Both the position numbers and the translations under genes were made by a program. Below are positions 7,972 to 16,491 of a stretch of DNA of 64,000 nt, one piece after another; within the stretch, counting starts at the first letter, position 1; each line of letters opens with the position of its first letter. The stretch is from CBDCYS01 sp965224215. Its GTDB lineage: Bacteria; Acidobacteriota; Terriglobia; Bryobacterales; UBA6623. The stretch is taken from the NCBI GenBank assembly GCA_965224215.1, contig CBDCYS010000077.1, positions 111,722 to 175,721 of the forward strand, given 5' to 3'. The notes below the pieces were generated by a model, which saw nothing but the letters and a program-made list of their open reading frames with translations, ran no database searches and was not told the DNA's origin.

Positions 7972-10407
7972 GTGAAAAAGCGGTTTCAGCAAAAGCGAGG
8001 GCCGGGCGAGCGGCGGGAGGGCTCTAGCCAGGCGGCCCCCAGCCTGGCGACGGAACCGGCGAGGCAGCGGCGGCCGCTCCGTGTCCCGATCGCACTGCTG
8101 GGGCTTGGCGCCCTACTCGGCATCGCGTTCCTGCTGGCACCTAAGTTCGGAGGCCAGGGCAGCCCCCCACGGCAGGATCGAACTGTATCATCACGCAGCT
8201 CGGTTTCTTCGCGCGGCTCGGCATCTTCACACGGCTCGGCCTTCGTCCCCAATCAAGCTTGCGCCGAATGTCACCGGCAGCAGTTCGACGATTGGAGCGG
8301 CTCCGACCACGACCTCGCCATGCAGCACGCCAGCGAGGAGTCCGTACTGGGCGACTTCAACGACGCCACCTTCAGCCACTTTGATCAAACCACCCGCTTC
8401 TTCCGAAAGGACGGTCAGTTCTTGGTCAACACCGAAGGACCGGACGGCAAAGCGGCTGATTTCCAGATCCAGTACACGTTCGGGGTGAAACCGCTGCAGC
8501 AATACTTGATTGAATTTCCCGGCGGGCGTCTGCAGAGTCTAACGACGGCTTGGGACACCCAGGGAAAGCGCTGGTTTCACCTTTACCCCGACGAGAAGAT
8601 TGCGCCTGATGATGCGCTTCACTGGACTGGGCGCTACCAAGTGTGGAATCACACGTGCGCCATCTGCCACAGCACGGACCTGCGAAAGAACTACGATCCC
8701 GACACCGACAGCTATGCAACGACCTGGGCCGAGATCAATGTCAGTTGCCAGGCGTGCCACGGTCCGGGCGAAGCTCATGTCGAATGGGCGCGAAGTTTGC
8801 CGGAAGGAGCGGCCACTGAAGAGGTGGACTACAAGCTCGCCCCAGTGTTTCTGGGAGACAAGCCAGAGATCGAGATTCAGACCTGTGCTCCATGCCATTC
8901 CAGACGGCATCAGTTGCGCGCCGCGGCAAATCCTGGCGAACCTTTCCTCGACGGTTTTATGGTGGAGACTCTCCGAGAGGGTCTCTATCACGCGGATGGG
9001 CAGATTCTGGACGAAGTCTACGTCTATGGGTCTTTCATCCAAAGCAAGATGCACCAGAAAGGCGTTCGCTGCACGGACTGCCACAACCCGCACAGCGCCA
9101 GGCTCCAAAGCCCGGGAAACGGCGTTTGCGCCCGCTGCCATCAGATGAGCCCGCCCGAGGAGTTCTCCAGCTTGAAGGCGAAGGAATACGAGACGCGTGA
9201 ACACCACTTCCATGTCCCCGGCAGTGAAGGCGCTGAATGTGTCAACTGCCACGCTCCCACCCGCACGTATATGGGCGTCGATCCGCGCCGCGATCACAGC
9301 TTCCGCGTGCCCCGTCCGGATTTGTCGGTGAAATTGGGTACGCCCAACGCCTGCAATGACTGCCATGAAGATCAGACGCCCGAATGGGCCGTCGCCACGG
9401 TCACAAAGTGGTATGGCCCCGAGCGCAGGCAAGAAGCGCATTTTGCGGAGGCGATCACGGCCGGCCGCCGGGGCGAGGCCGGCGCGGAAAGCAAGCTCAT
9501 TCGTCTCGCCATGGACGCCGAGCAACCCGCCATTGCGCGGGCGACCGCACTGGGGTTGCTGCAGGGTTTCGGCGTCGACGGCGGAGCGGCCATGATGCTG
9601 GCAACGAAAGACTCGGATGCACTGGTGCGCACGCTCGCCGTTAGCGGCCTGAACCGCTTGCCCCCAGGGCCGCGCCTCGACTCGGTTGCGCCGCTGCTTT
9701 CCGATCCTATTCGCTCGGTTCGCATCGAAGCAGCGCGCGTGCTGGCGTCTGTCCCGGCAGAGAATTTCAAAGCACCGCAGCGTGGCGACTTCGAGGCGGC
9801 GCTCAAGGAATACGAAGATGCGCAAATGAGCGCGGCCGACATGCCCTCGGCTCATATGAATTTGGGCCGGCTACGAGCCGATATGGGCGAGATGGATCTC
9901 GCGGTTGAGCACTACCAAACTGCTTGGGAAATGGACTCCCGTTTCGCGGCCGCACCGCTTGAGCTGGCCCGGCTTCACAACGAGAACGGAAAGAACGCCG
10001 AGGCAGAGCAGGTACTTCGGGAAGCCCTGAAGGGCTCTCCCGAGGAAGGTGAGATTTATTATTCACTGGGGCTTTTACTGGCGGAAGAGCAGCGACTGGA
10101 AGAGGCTGAGGTTTACTTGCGCCAGGCCGCCCAGCGATTGCCCCGGCGGGCACGCGTCTTCTACAACCACTCGCTCGCGCTGCAGCGGCTCGACCGCCGC
10201 GCTGAGGGAGAACAGCAACTGCTTCGCGCCTACGAAATAGGCCCCACGGTTCCTGACACGGTCAACGCTCTTGTTATCTACTATCTCCAGGAGCGCCGCT
10301 TGCATGAGGCTCTGCGTTTCGCGCGGGAGCTGGTTTCGCTGGCACCCGGCGATCCCGGAGCGCAACAGATGGTGCAGCGAATCGAAGCGGAACTATCGGC
10401 CTTGTAA
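7972..10407 (+). CDS. membrane-anchored octaheme cytochrome c with HEAT and TPR repeats
   Basis: An 811-residue protein from GTG 7972. A membrane anchor (about 36-58, PIALLGLGALLGIAFLLA) follows a basic N-terminus. Eight heme sites follow: ACAECH (about 97), TCAICH (228), SCQACH (258), TCAPCH (303), RCTDCH (366), VCARCH (384), ECVNCH (422) and ACNDCH (460). A HEAT-like segment (about 500-605) and at least four TPR units (about 620-805) complete it. The architecture points to periplasmic electron transfer with a protein-docking tail; the heme domain resembles multiheme reductases and cytochrome c554-type proteins. The start is uncertain, since the frame is open to TTG 7792 and TTG 7951 has GGAG nearby. 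No partner quinol oxidase gene is adjacent. Confidence 0.88.
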   Translation: MKKRFQQKRGPGERREGSSQAAPSLATEPARQRRPLRVPIALLGLGALLGIAFLLAPKFGGQGSPPRQDRTVSSRSSVSSRGSASSHGSAFVPNQACAECHRQQFDDWSGSDHDLAMQHASEESVLGDFNDATFSHFDQTTRFFRKDGQFLVNTEGPDGKAADFQIQYTFGVKPLQQYLIEFPGGRLQSLTTAWDTQGKRWFHLYPDEKIAPDDALHWTGRYQVWNHTCAICHSTDLRKNYDPDTDSYATTWAEINVSCQACHGPGEAHVEWARSLPEGAATEEVDYKLAPVFLGDKPEIEIQTCAPCHSRRHQLRAAANPGEPFLDGFMVETLREGLYHADGQILDEVYVYGSFIQSKMHQKGVRCTDCHNPHSARLQSPGNGVCARCHQMSPPEEFSSLKAKEYETREHHFHVPGSEGAECVNCHAPTRTYMGVDPRRDHSFRVPRPDLSVKLGTPNACNDCHEDQTPEWAVATVTKWYGPERRQEAHFAEAITAGRRGEAGAESKLIRLAMDAEQPAIARATALGLLQGFGVDGGAAMMLATKDSDALVRTLAVSGLNRLPPGPRLDSVAPLLSDPIRSVRIEAARVLASVPAENFKAPQRGDFEAALKEYEDAQMSAADMPSAHMNLGRLRADMGEMDLAVEHYQTAWEMDSRFAAAPLELARLHNENGKNAEAEQVLREALKGSPEEGEIYYSLGLLLAEEQRLEEAEVYLRQAAQRLPRRARVFYNHSLALQRLDRRAEGEQQLLRAYEIGPTVPDTVNALVIYYLQERRLHEALRFARELVSLAPGDPGAQQMVQRIEAELSAL

Positions 10408-10427
10408 CAGCCGGGACTCGGACTCGA

Positions 10428-10535
10428 TCAGTCGTCAGATGGGGATAGCGTCACCCGCTCATACCAGTTTTCGTAGAGCGCCACCAGCCGGTCGCGCTCT
10501 CGTTGTGTCATCAATGGTTGTCCTCGGCTTCTCAC
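10428..10535 (-). pseudogene. 35-codon remnant, possibly the 5' end of a lost transposase gene
   Basis: A short frame reading VRSRGQPLMTQRERDRLVALY and then a few more residues to a stop. The MTQRERDRLVAL start resembles the opening helix of some IS transposases. The bases upstream of it (about 10540-10630) contain repeated ACATT, TTGGCTCATTT and GTCACC words like the ends of such elements. Nothing else of the element remains. It could equally be a chance frame. Confidence 0.25.
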
Positions 10536-10752
10536 CCCTCCAGGATGACCTTGTCAATCGGACATTTCTACTTGGCTCATTTAGGACATTGTCACCTGGC
10601 AGCTACAGGACCTTCTTGCTCAGATGATGGCACTCCGCCGCCGGGTATAATTGTCGTAGACCATCAATCAGTGGGCGTTGACATAATGGGCCCCCCGCTC
10701 TAGGCAAGAGAACATAGCGTAAATCACTTCTGGATTGCCAACCAGGACTCTT

Positions 10753-10836
10753 ATGCGCCAAGCCGCTCGTTGTCTGACGATCGCGTTGCTGGTGCTCGGT
10801 GTTGCCGCAGCCTGCCTGGGGTGCCACTCTCAATAA
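10753..10836 (+). CDS. 27-residue lipoprotein-like peptide (tentative)
   Basis: ATG at 10753, with AGGA seven bases before it, encodes MRQAARCLTIALLVLGV and a short remainder ending ACLGCHSQ before TAA. The hydrophobic core and terminal cysteines look like a lipoprotein signal with almost no mature part. It may be a tiny entericidin-like lipoprotein, a truncated signal-peptide remnant or chance. It ends 33 bases before the interrupted membrane-protein gene. Confidence 0.35.
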   Translation: MRQAARCLTIALLVLGVAAACLGCHSQ

Positions 10837-11315
10837 TCCCGTGAGCTCGTCAATAGGCGATCGAAGGCCGTGGGACCGTCGATAAATAGGTCGGGTGTTA
10901 CGAAGGAAGTGGTCGTAACCGTTTTTCTAGGAGCATGTGTTGGAATCGCGGCCGCTTACGTTTACACCGTCCCACTCTTGGTCGGTGTTTTCTGGGAGAG
11001 AGCACAACTCGCTGAGAGTGACCCGAACCTAGGAGGCATCATCCTTGCATCGCTCGCCTATGGGTTTTTCGGGTTTCTGGCGTCCGGCTGGTTGGTAGCA
11101 CCATTCGCGGCGTTACTGGCCTTTGTCGCGCGCTTCTCGTCTCGAAAGTACGGTTCGCGAACCGCTGCCATAGCCACTGGGACAATTGGGGCCTTGAGCG
11201 GCACGCTGCTGGCGGCAGGAGTGGCCCGCGCGGGAATTGCTGACGGGCCGTCGCTCTACACCTCGCTAGCAGCATACTCTGGGGGCTTGGGATGCTTCGG
11301 TGGGTATTACCTGAA

Positions 11316-12346
11316 GATGGGTATCCGGTTGACTCAGGTAGCCCCAATATCTTGTGGTTTGGGGATTTTCTTGGGTTCTGTAACCGGGTGAACAATCATC
11401 TTGTAAGTCGCCGGATCCACGGCTACCGCCTGCTGGACGAGCCGATAGAAGAGTTTGCCGCGGCTTTTGGATTTGCGGCGGTTGAGACGGAAGGTGAACT
11501 CGTCCAGGTAGTAGTCCAGATGTTTGTGGCTCACGGCGCCCTGATGGGTGCCCAGCAGCCAGCGCTTGAGCAGTGACATCACGCGGTGGACGCGGGGCAT
11601 CAATTCCGACGCGGACTGCTCCTGCCTGCTGACAACTGTGACCTGATGGACGTAGCCTTCCTTTTTCAACCCGGAGTAACCGGGCCAGCCGTCGGTATGC
11701 ACCACGCTGCCCGGCTCGATGCACTCCTCCACGAAAGGCAACAGGCTCTCGCCCGAGGCATCCTCGATTCTCTTCATGCGAATCCGGCCGATACCCCGCC
11801 CATCCTCTTGAGCGGCCACTGCGATCAATGCTTTGTTTTGCAGGTTTCGGCCCCGCAGGCCCTCTTCGAGCCCGCCCCAGTAGCTTTCATCGACTTCCAC
11901 CGTCCCGGCCAGCAAATCCCGTCCCGGCCGCACCATCGCGCGCCGCATTTTGTGCAGCCAGGTCCAAGCCGTTTCGTACCTGTTGAGCCCCAACACTCTT
12001 TGAAGTCCCAAAGCGCTGGCTCCGGTTTTTTGGGTGGTGACCCACCACATCGCACGAAACCACAACGGCAAAGGGTTGCGCGTGTCCTGAAAGATGGTCC
12101 CAGCGGTCACCGAGGTTTGGCGCCCACACGCAGCGCACTGCAGCAGCACTTTTCGCAAAGGCCACGACTTTCCACAACCGCAACCCGGACAGCGGAAACC
12201 GTCCGGCCAGCGCAGCCGGAACAGATACTCCCGGCAGGCCTCCTCACTGCTAAAACGGGACTCGAATTCTGTCAGGTTCTGAGGGTAATCTTCCATCTGC
12301 CGGCATACTACATCTTGGGGCTACCTGAGTCAACCGGATACCCATC
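11316..12346 (-). mobile_element. IS1595-family insertion sequence, 1031 bp
   Basis: The ends are long, nearly perfect inverted repeats: about 35 of the first 36 bases match between 11316 inward and the complement from 12346, beginning GATGGGTATCCGGTTGACTC. It is flanked by an exact 8-bp target duplication TACCTGAA at 11308-11315 and 12347-12354, the length expected for IS1595. The target straddles the junction of host TA and the first six bases of the IS1380-type element, so this insertion came later. It encodes one transposase and looks intact. Confidence 0.95.
11334..12296 (-). CDS. IS1595-family transposase
   Basis: A 320-residue transposase. An N-terminal zinc ribbon of two CXXC pairs (CPGCGCG at about 38 and CAACGRQ at about 55) is followed by a DDE-type catalytic domain (ISXO2-like). 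Catalytic blocks are VEVDESYWGG (about 133-142), HTDGWPGYSGL (about 201-211) and the later DEFTFRLNRR. The stop lies inside the terminal inverted repeat, so the gene nearly fills the element. No frameshift is seen and it is probably functional. Confidence 0.95.
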   Translation of the reverse strand: MEDYPQNLTEFESRFSSEEACREYLFRLRWPDGFRCPGCGCGKSWPLRKVLLQCAACGRQTSVTAGTIFQDTRNPLPLWFRAMWWVTTQKTGASALGLQRVLGLNRYETAWTWLHKMRRAMVRPGRDLLAGTVEVDESYWGGLEEGLRGRNLQNKALIAVAAQEDGRGIGRIRMKRIEDASGESLLPFVEECIEPGSVVHTDGWPGYSGLKKEGYVHQVTVVSRQEQSASELMPRVHRVMSLLKRWLLGTHQGAVSHKHLDYYLDEFTFRLNRRKSKSRGKLFYRLVQQAVAVDPATYKMIVHPVTEPKKIPKPQDIGAT

Positions 12347-12486
12347 TACCTGAATTATGCACTGCGGCGTGGACCTGAGGAGGGCTGAGCCGCAAGGGAC
12401 CATTGGGGACCCCCTAAAACATGGGGTAAAAAGGTCGGCTGGCAAAGATTCCAGCTTCGCCAGCCAACCCCAAGGAAGTCACCCAC

Positions 12487-12657
12487 ATGGTTACCAGACG
12501 AAAACAGCATAGCTCCCAAAGGCCCGTCCAACAAGGCCCAGCCGTGACGGCCTCGCGGCCCAATAAAATCGGGGCTTCGACGCCTTACCACTTCCGCGGC
12601 AGGAAGCCGACTCCCTACGGCGGCTTGCTGCCGGTGGTCGGGAGGGCGCTGATCTGA
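12487..12657 (+). pseudogene. IS1380 transposase remnant, start fused to end
   Basis: A 56-codon frame beginning MVTRRKQHSS, as in the complete transposase at 26244. It runs in register to TPYGGLLP and then jumps to VVGRALI and a stop, corresponding to VVEGALS at the intact C-terminus. About 1.28 kb of coding DNA was lost at a short GCCGGTGG-like homology. The product lacks every catalytic residue. Whether it is translated is unknown. Confidence 0.8.
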
Positions 12658-12688
12658 GAGCCTGGCTATGCACTATGCATAAAATTTT

Positions 12689-13998
12689 GGGAATTCCGGG
12701 TTTGTAGTGGGTGGATGGCGGCCTGCCCAGGCCGGCATGCGACAATTCCGGGATGCAAGATCACGAGTTGTATCGGCGCATCCTCGGAATCGAGGCTCCC
12801 TGGCAGGTGGACTCGGTGGACTTAGAGCTGGAGGCGGGAGAGATCCATGTTCATCTGGCTCATCCGGACGGGATGGATTGGCCGTGTCCGGAATGCGGCG
12901 CCTCCTGCCAACTCCACGACCATCAGCCCGAGCGGCAGTGGCGACACTTGGATACGTGCCAATATCGTACGATCCTGCACGCCACCCCGCCCCGCAGTGA
13001 ATGCCCCGAGCACGGAGTGCGCGTGGTGAAACTACCCTGGGCCGAGCCCTCCAGCCGCTTCACGACGCTGTTTGAAGCGCTGGCGATTGAATGGCTCAAG
13101 GCGGCCAGCCAGAAGGCAGTGGCCGGGTTGTTGAAGCTAAGTTGGGACGAGATTCACGGCATCATGGAGCGAGCGGTGAAGCGGGGATTGGAGCGCCGAC
13201 AAGCCGAGCCGGTCACGCAACTCGGTGTCGATGAGAAGGCCTTTCGCAAGGGCCATCACTATCTAACCTTGGTGAACGATCTGGCACGGGGGCGGGTGCT
13301 GTACGTGGCTCAAGACCGCAAACAGAGTAGCCTGGACGGATTCTGGGCGACCCTGACGCCGGAGCAAATCGGCGCGGTCGAGGCGGTGGCCATGGACATG
13401 TGGAATCCCTACATCGCCTCGGTGCGGGAGCACCTGCCGGAAGCCGACGGCAAGATCGTCTTCGACAAGTTTCACATCGCCCAGCATCTGGGAGGCGCGG
13501 TGGACAAAGTGCGCCGGAAGGAGAACAAGATCCTGCGCGCGGCCGGAGACGACACGCTGGTGGGAACGCGCTATGACTGGCTAAGGCACCCGGCACGGAT
13601 GGAGCCCAAAGACCGGCGAGCGTTTGCGGCCCTGCGGGACAGCGGCTTGAAAACGGCGCGGGCCTGGGCTTTGAAGGAAACGATGATGGCGTTCTTCGAC
13701 TACCGCTACGAGCGGCCAGCCCGAAAACACTTTCGCTGGTGGCACAACTGGGCGGTGAGGAGCCGCCTGCAACCGATGATTGAAGTGGGCCGGATGCTCA
13801 AGCGGCGCTTTGCAAACATCGTGACCTACCTGCGCCACCGCGTCACCAACGCGACCAGCGAATCCTTGAACGCCAAAATTCAGTGGGTGAAGTACACCGC
13901 CCGGGGTTTCCGAAACAAACAGAACTTCGTCAATGCCATCTACTTCCACTGCGGTGGGCTGAACCTCGCTCCCTAGCCACTAAAATGCCGGAAGAGCT
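12689..13998 (+). mobile_element. ISL3-family insertion sequence, 1310 bp
   Basis: Imperfect terminal inverted repeats of about 22 bp (15 matches): GGGAATTCCGGGTTTGTAGT on the left against AGCTCTTCCGGCATTTTAGT on the right complement. It is flanked by the 8-bp duplication AAAATTTT at 12681-12688 and 13999-14006. Closing the gap gives ATGCATAAAATTTTATGCAC, matching ATGCATAAAATTTCATGCAC at the same place in the complete IS1380 copy near 27700. It therefore inserted into the IS1380-type element. Confidence 0.92.
12753..13976 (+). CDS. ISL3-family transposase
   Basis: A 407-residue transposase. The N-terminal zinc-finger part contains CPECGASC (about 46-53) and a later CPEHG. A helix-turn-helix stretch (about 125-150, KAASQKAVAGLLKLSWDEI) precedes the catalytic domain with LGVDEKAFRKGHHY, VAMDMWNPYI and FDKFHIAQHL, all hallmarks of ISL3 (DDE_Tnp_ISL3). 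The C-terminal TSESLNAKIQWVKYTARGF contains the last catalytic Glu. The start at 12753 (MQDHELYRR) is preferred over 12711. It appears intact. Confidence 0.95.
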   Translation: MQDHELYRRILGIEAPWQVDSVDLELEAGEIHVHLAHPDGMDWPCPECGASCQLHDHQPERQWRHLDTCQYRTILHATPPRSECPEHGVRVVKLPWAEPSSRFTTLFEALAIEWLKAASQKAVAGLLKLSWDEIHGIMERAVKRGLERRQAEPVTQLGVDEKAFRKGHHYLTLVNDLARGRVLYVAQDRKQSSLDGFWATLTPEQIGAVEAVAMDMWNPYIASVREHLPEADGKIVFDKFHIAQHLGGAVDKVRRKENKILRAAGDDTLVGTRYDWLRHPARMEPKDRRAFAALRDSGLKTARAWALKETMMAFFDYRYERPARKHFRWWHNWAVRSRLQPMIEVGRMLKRRFANIVTYLRHRVTNATSESLNAKIQWVKYTARGFRNKQNFVNAIYFHCGGLNLAP

Positions 13999-14407
13999 AA
14001 AATTTTATGCACTAGCCGTAACGCACTGGAAACACGTCACTTCCGAGCGAGGTTTTGACGACGCGGATTCTGGGCGGGAAGGGAAACCGGACACGGAGAA
14101 GCCAAAAGACCAGTTGCCGAGCTACCACCTCACGACGACCGCCAACCCGCTACGAACGCAGCCACACTCGCAAAGTGAATCTGTGCATAATTCAGGTATT
14201 ACTATTCGACCCTCTCCTTATGGCTCGCCCGCCGGGGACTTCGGTGACAAGCCCTGACTGGCCACTATGATCGCTACAGGCATCACTTCTACAGTGCACC
14301 TACTTTGGGTCAGCTCCGCTGGCCGAGGCGGCTTGGGATCGATCGCGCTCCGGGCCCCGGATGCAGCCACCCGTTCTACCCGGGTGATGCGAGAGTGCCG
14401 GACCGCC

Positions 14408-15631
14408 CTACACGTTCCACTGCGCGCGCAGTGATGCGGGAATGTGAAACGAGGCGCGCTTTTCGTCGTTGCGGTACTCGGCGAAGTGGCGAGTGAGACT
14501 CTCGCCAAAACTAAGGCGGATGAACCCCAGTGCTTCCTTGCGGTTTTGCAGCTTGTCGATTTTTTGCGAAAACTTTCGGAGGACGCGGAGCATGAAGTAC
14601 GAAAGCAAGCGATCGACGCGCGTCAGCTCCGTCAGGCCGAGGTCGTCGGCTACGCCGTCGGGCACCAAGGCCCGCACGACTAGCCGGGGGAGCCGGCTTT
14701 CGATACCGAACGAGAGGGAGTTGAACGAATTCTTGTCGACGGCTTCGCTCACGAAATCGAGCACGGCCTTGGTCAGCGCGGTGCCATCCTCGGTTGACTC
14801 TTGAAACTCGCCGAGGATCGTGTGAAACAAGACTTCTGCCTCGCGAAAACTATCCGGGAGCAGGTCCTGGTGGATGCCGAGAATATGCCCGACGACGTTC
14901 CAGCAGTGAATGAAATCTTCTTTCTCTTGCGCGTTGGGGACATCGCCGAGATCCTGGAGCCCGGACAGCACAGCGTACGAAAATGTCTGCAGGGTATACG
15001 CCATATCCGTCTGGCAGATCGGCGCGCCGAGCTCCTGTTCATTCCAGGGGGTGCGGCGCAGCTCGTCGGCGAAACTGTCGGACTGCGCTGAGTCCGTGGG
15101 TTCGCGCAACAGAAAACGCATCGAGGCGTGCATCAGCCGTACCTTTTGGGTGGTGCGAATGCCGCGGCTCTCGGGGTCGTCGGGCGAGAGGCCGCCCGGA
15201 GCCATCACATCGATCAGGAATTGCGCGGTTTCATATATTCGGCGGGTGGCAAACGAGGATGACAGACGCCGAGTCGCGCCTAGGATTTTCGCCTCCACGC
15301 GGTGCACGTAACAGTAGGGCAGCGAGGCGCAAGCAAGCGCGGCCAAACAACGCGGCCCGTGCTCCATGAAGTAAGTTTGCGCCCGATCAATTCTTGCCGG
15401 CTCGGCCCAATCCGGCAGACGGCCGGTTTCGTGGATGTAAGCGCTGATTTCCGAAGGCAGCTCCGAGGAGGGGATCTGGGAATTTCCCATGAGCTTGCCG
15501 AGAAGCTGATTGACTTTCTCTCGCTCACCATTTCGGTAAAGACTCTCAACAAGGGGGTCGGCGATTGGGTCGCCGATTCGGCGGTAGTGCTGAAGGACCT
15601 GGGAATCTAGCTGCGGGCTTGGAGTCGGCAT
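14408..15631 (-). CDS. MpaB/Lcp-type oxygenase (DUF2236)
   Basis: A 407-residue all-helical protein of the MpaB/latex-clearing-protein catalytic family (PF09995). Members bind heme b; characterised ones cleave rubber or the farnesyl chain of a mycophenolate precursor. The signature VRLMHASMRFLL (about 164-175) supplies the conserved Arg/His pair. The preceding HRVEAKILGATRRL and AQFLIDVMAPGGL blocks are also typical. No signal peptide is visible, unlike secreted Lcp enzymes, so an intracellular substrate is more likely. It stands alone and its substrate is unknown. Confidence 0.85.
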   Translation of the reverse strand: MPTPSPQLDSQVLQHYRRIGDPIADPLVESLYRNGEREKVNQLLGKLMGNSQIPSSELPSEISAYIHETGRLPDWAEPARIDRAQTYFMEHGPRCLAALACASLPYCYVHRVEAKILGATRRLSSSFATRRIYETAQFLIDVMAPGGLSPDDPESRGIRTTQKVRLMHASMRFLLREPTDSAQSDSFADELRRTPWNEQELGAPICQTDMAYTLQTFSYAVLSGLQDLGDVPNAQEKEDFIHCWNVVGHILGIHQDLLPDSFREAEVLFHTILGEFQESTEDGTALTKAVLDFVSEAVDKNSFNSLSFGIESRLPRLVVRALVPDGVADDLGLTELTRVDRLLSYFMLRVLRKFSQKIDKLQNRKEALGFIRLSFGESLTRHFAEYRNDEKRASFHIPASLRAQWNV

Positions 15632-15764
15632 CAGGCATCTCTAGGCCAAGCTTACCCGTTAACGCCTACCCTTTGGACCGCTCGTACCCTTTGGGGCCTT
15701 TGGGCAAATCGGCGGGAAATCCGCGGCCTTTGGGAGAACCAAGGGGCATCGCGCTCGGGGGGGC

Positions 15765-16469
15765 CTACGGGGTTTCGTAGCGGTAGCCGGCGCCGTGGAC
15801 TGTCTTGATGATGCGCGGTTGTTTTGGGTCGAGCTCGATGCGTTTGCGGAGTTGCGAGATATGCTGGTCCAGGGTGCGGCTGTTGGCGACGTGCGATAGC
15901 CCCCAGCATTCGTCGAACATCGTGTCGCGGCCGACGACTTGGCCGCTCGCGCGGTGGAGCAGTTTCAGGATCTTCACGTCGCGCAGGCTCAGGTCGATGA
16001 TTTGATCTTCGCGGCGGGCGCGCAACTCGGCTGGGAGGATCTCAAGGTCGTCCATCCGAAAAGGCTCGCGCGGAAGGGACTGCTGGTGTGCTTGCGGGCG
16101 GTCCCGAGCGATGCAGCGCCGGGTCACCGCGCGAATGCGTGCCAGCACTTCGTGTACACCGAACGGCTTGAGGATGAAGTCATCGGCGCCCAGCTCCAGG
16201 CCCAGCACTTTGTCGACTTCCTCGGACTTGGCGCTGATGAAAATAATCGGTACGCCGGGGTCGGCACGCCGGATCTCGCGGCAAACCTCATAGCCGTTCA
16301 CTCCAGGCATCATGATGTCGAGGCAAACGAAGTCGGGCGACTCGCGGCGGTAAAGCTCGAGTGCTTGTGTCCCATCCTGGGCGACCACGGTCTCATAGCC
16401 TTCGTCGGAGAGGATCTCTTCGAGCCCGGCGCGGATGTTGCGGTCGTCTTCGGCGATGAGCACTTTCAT
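15765..16469 (-). CDS. OmpR/PhoB-type response regulator
   Basis: A 234-residue two-component regulator. Receiver domain (1-120): acidic pair E8/D9/D10, phospho-acceptor Asp in PDFVCLDIMMPG (about D53), and Lys in FILKPFG (about K104). Winged-helix DNA-binding domain (about 140-234): LSLRDVKILKLLH and the recognition region RTLDQHISQLRKRIE, ending HGAGYRYE. The start at 16469 gives MKVLIAEDD, the canonical beginning. It lies 22 bases after the kinase gene in a VWA - kinase - regulator operon. Its targets are unknown; the VWA protein is the natural candidate. Confidence 0.95.
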   Translation of the reverse strand: MKVLIAEDDRNIRAGLEEILSDEGYETVVAQDGTQALELYRRESPDFVCLDIMMPGVNGYEVCREIRRADPGVPIIFISAKSEEVDKVLGLELGADDFILKPFGVHEVLARIRAVTRRCIARDRPQAHQQSLPREPFRMDDLEILPAELRARREDQIIDLSLRDVKILKLLHRASGQVVGRDTMFDECWGLSHVANSRTLDQHISQLRKRIELDPKQPRIIKTVHGAGYRYETP

Positions 16470-16491
16470 TGCGTCCCGTCCACGAGTATTT

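Larger units (their letters stand above)
11310..14196 (+). mobile_element. internally deleted IS1380-family element carrying two other ISs
   Basis: The termini are the inverted repeat CCTGAATTATGCAC (first six bases at 11310-11315, repeated and continued from 12349) and its complement ending at 14196. A 5-bp TATTA duplication flanks it. Its ends and first coding bases match the complete copy at 26107-27905. About 1.28 kb of transposase sequence is missing, joined at GGLLPVV. An IS1595-family element sits in its left tip and an ISL3-family element near its right end. Without the insertions the element would be only about 0.5 kb, a non-autonomous derivative. Confidence 0.85.
10870..14247 (+). 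pseudogene. small membrane protein gene split by nested insertion elements
   Basis: The left part (10870-11309) encodes about 146 residues with four likely membrane segments, for example VVVTVFLGACVGIAAAYVY and IAAIATGTIGALSG-type stretches. The right part is 14197-14247. Removing the inserted DNA and one copy of the TATTA duplication (11305-11309 and 14197-14201) joins codon TAC across the junction. It continues YSTLSLWLARRGLR to TGA at 14245-14247, giving a 161-residue protein. The exact restoration of frame shows that the host gene was intact when the element landed. The start is GTG 10870. I do not recognise the family. Confidence 0.8.

Noticed and set aside
8539..9855. 438-codon minus-strand frame
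   Set aside because: Antisense of the octaheme cytochrome gene, whose CXXCH motifs are on the plus strand.
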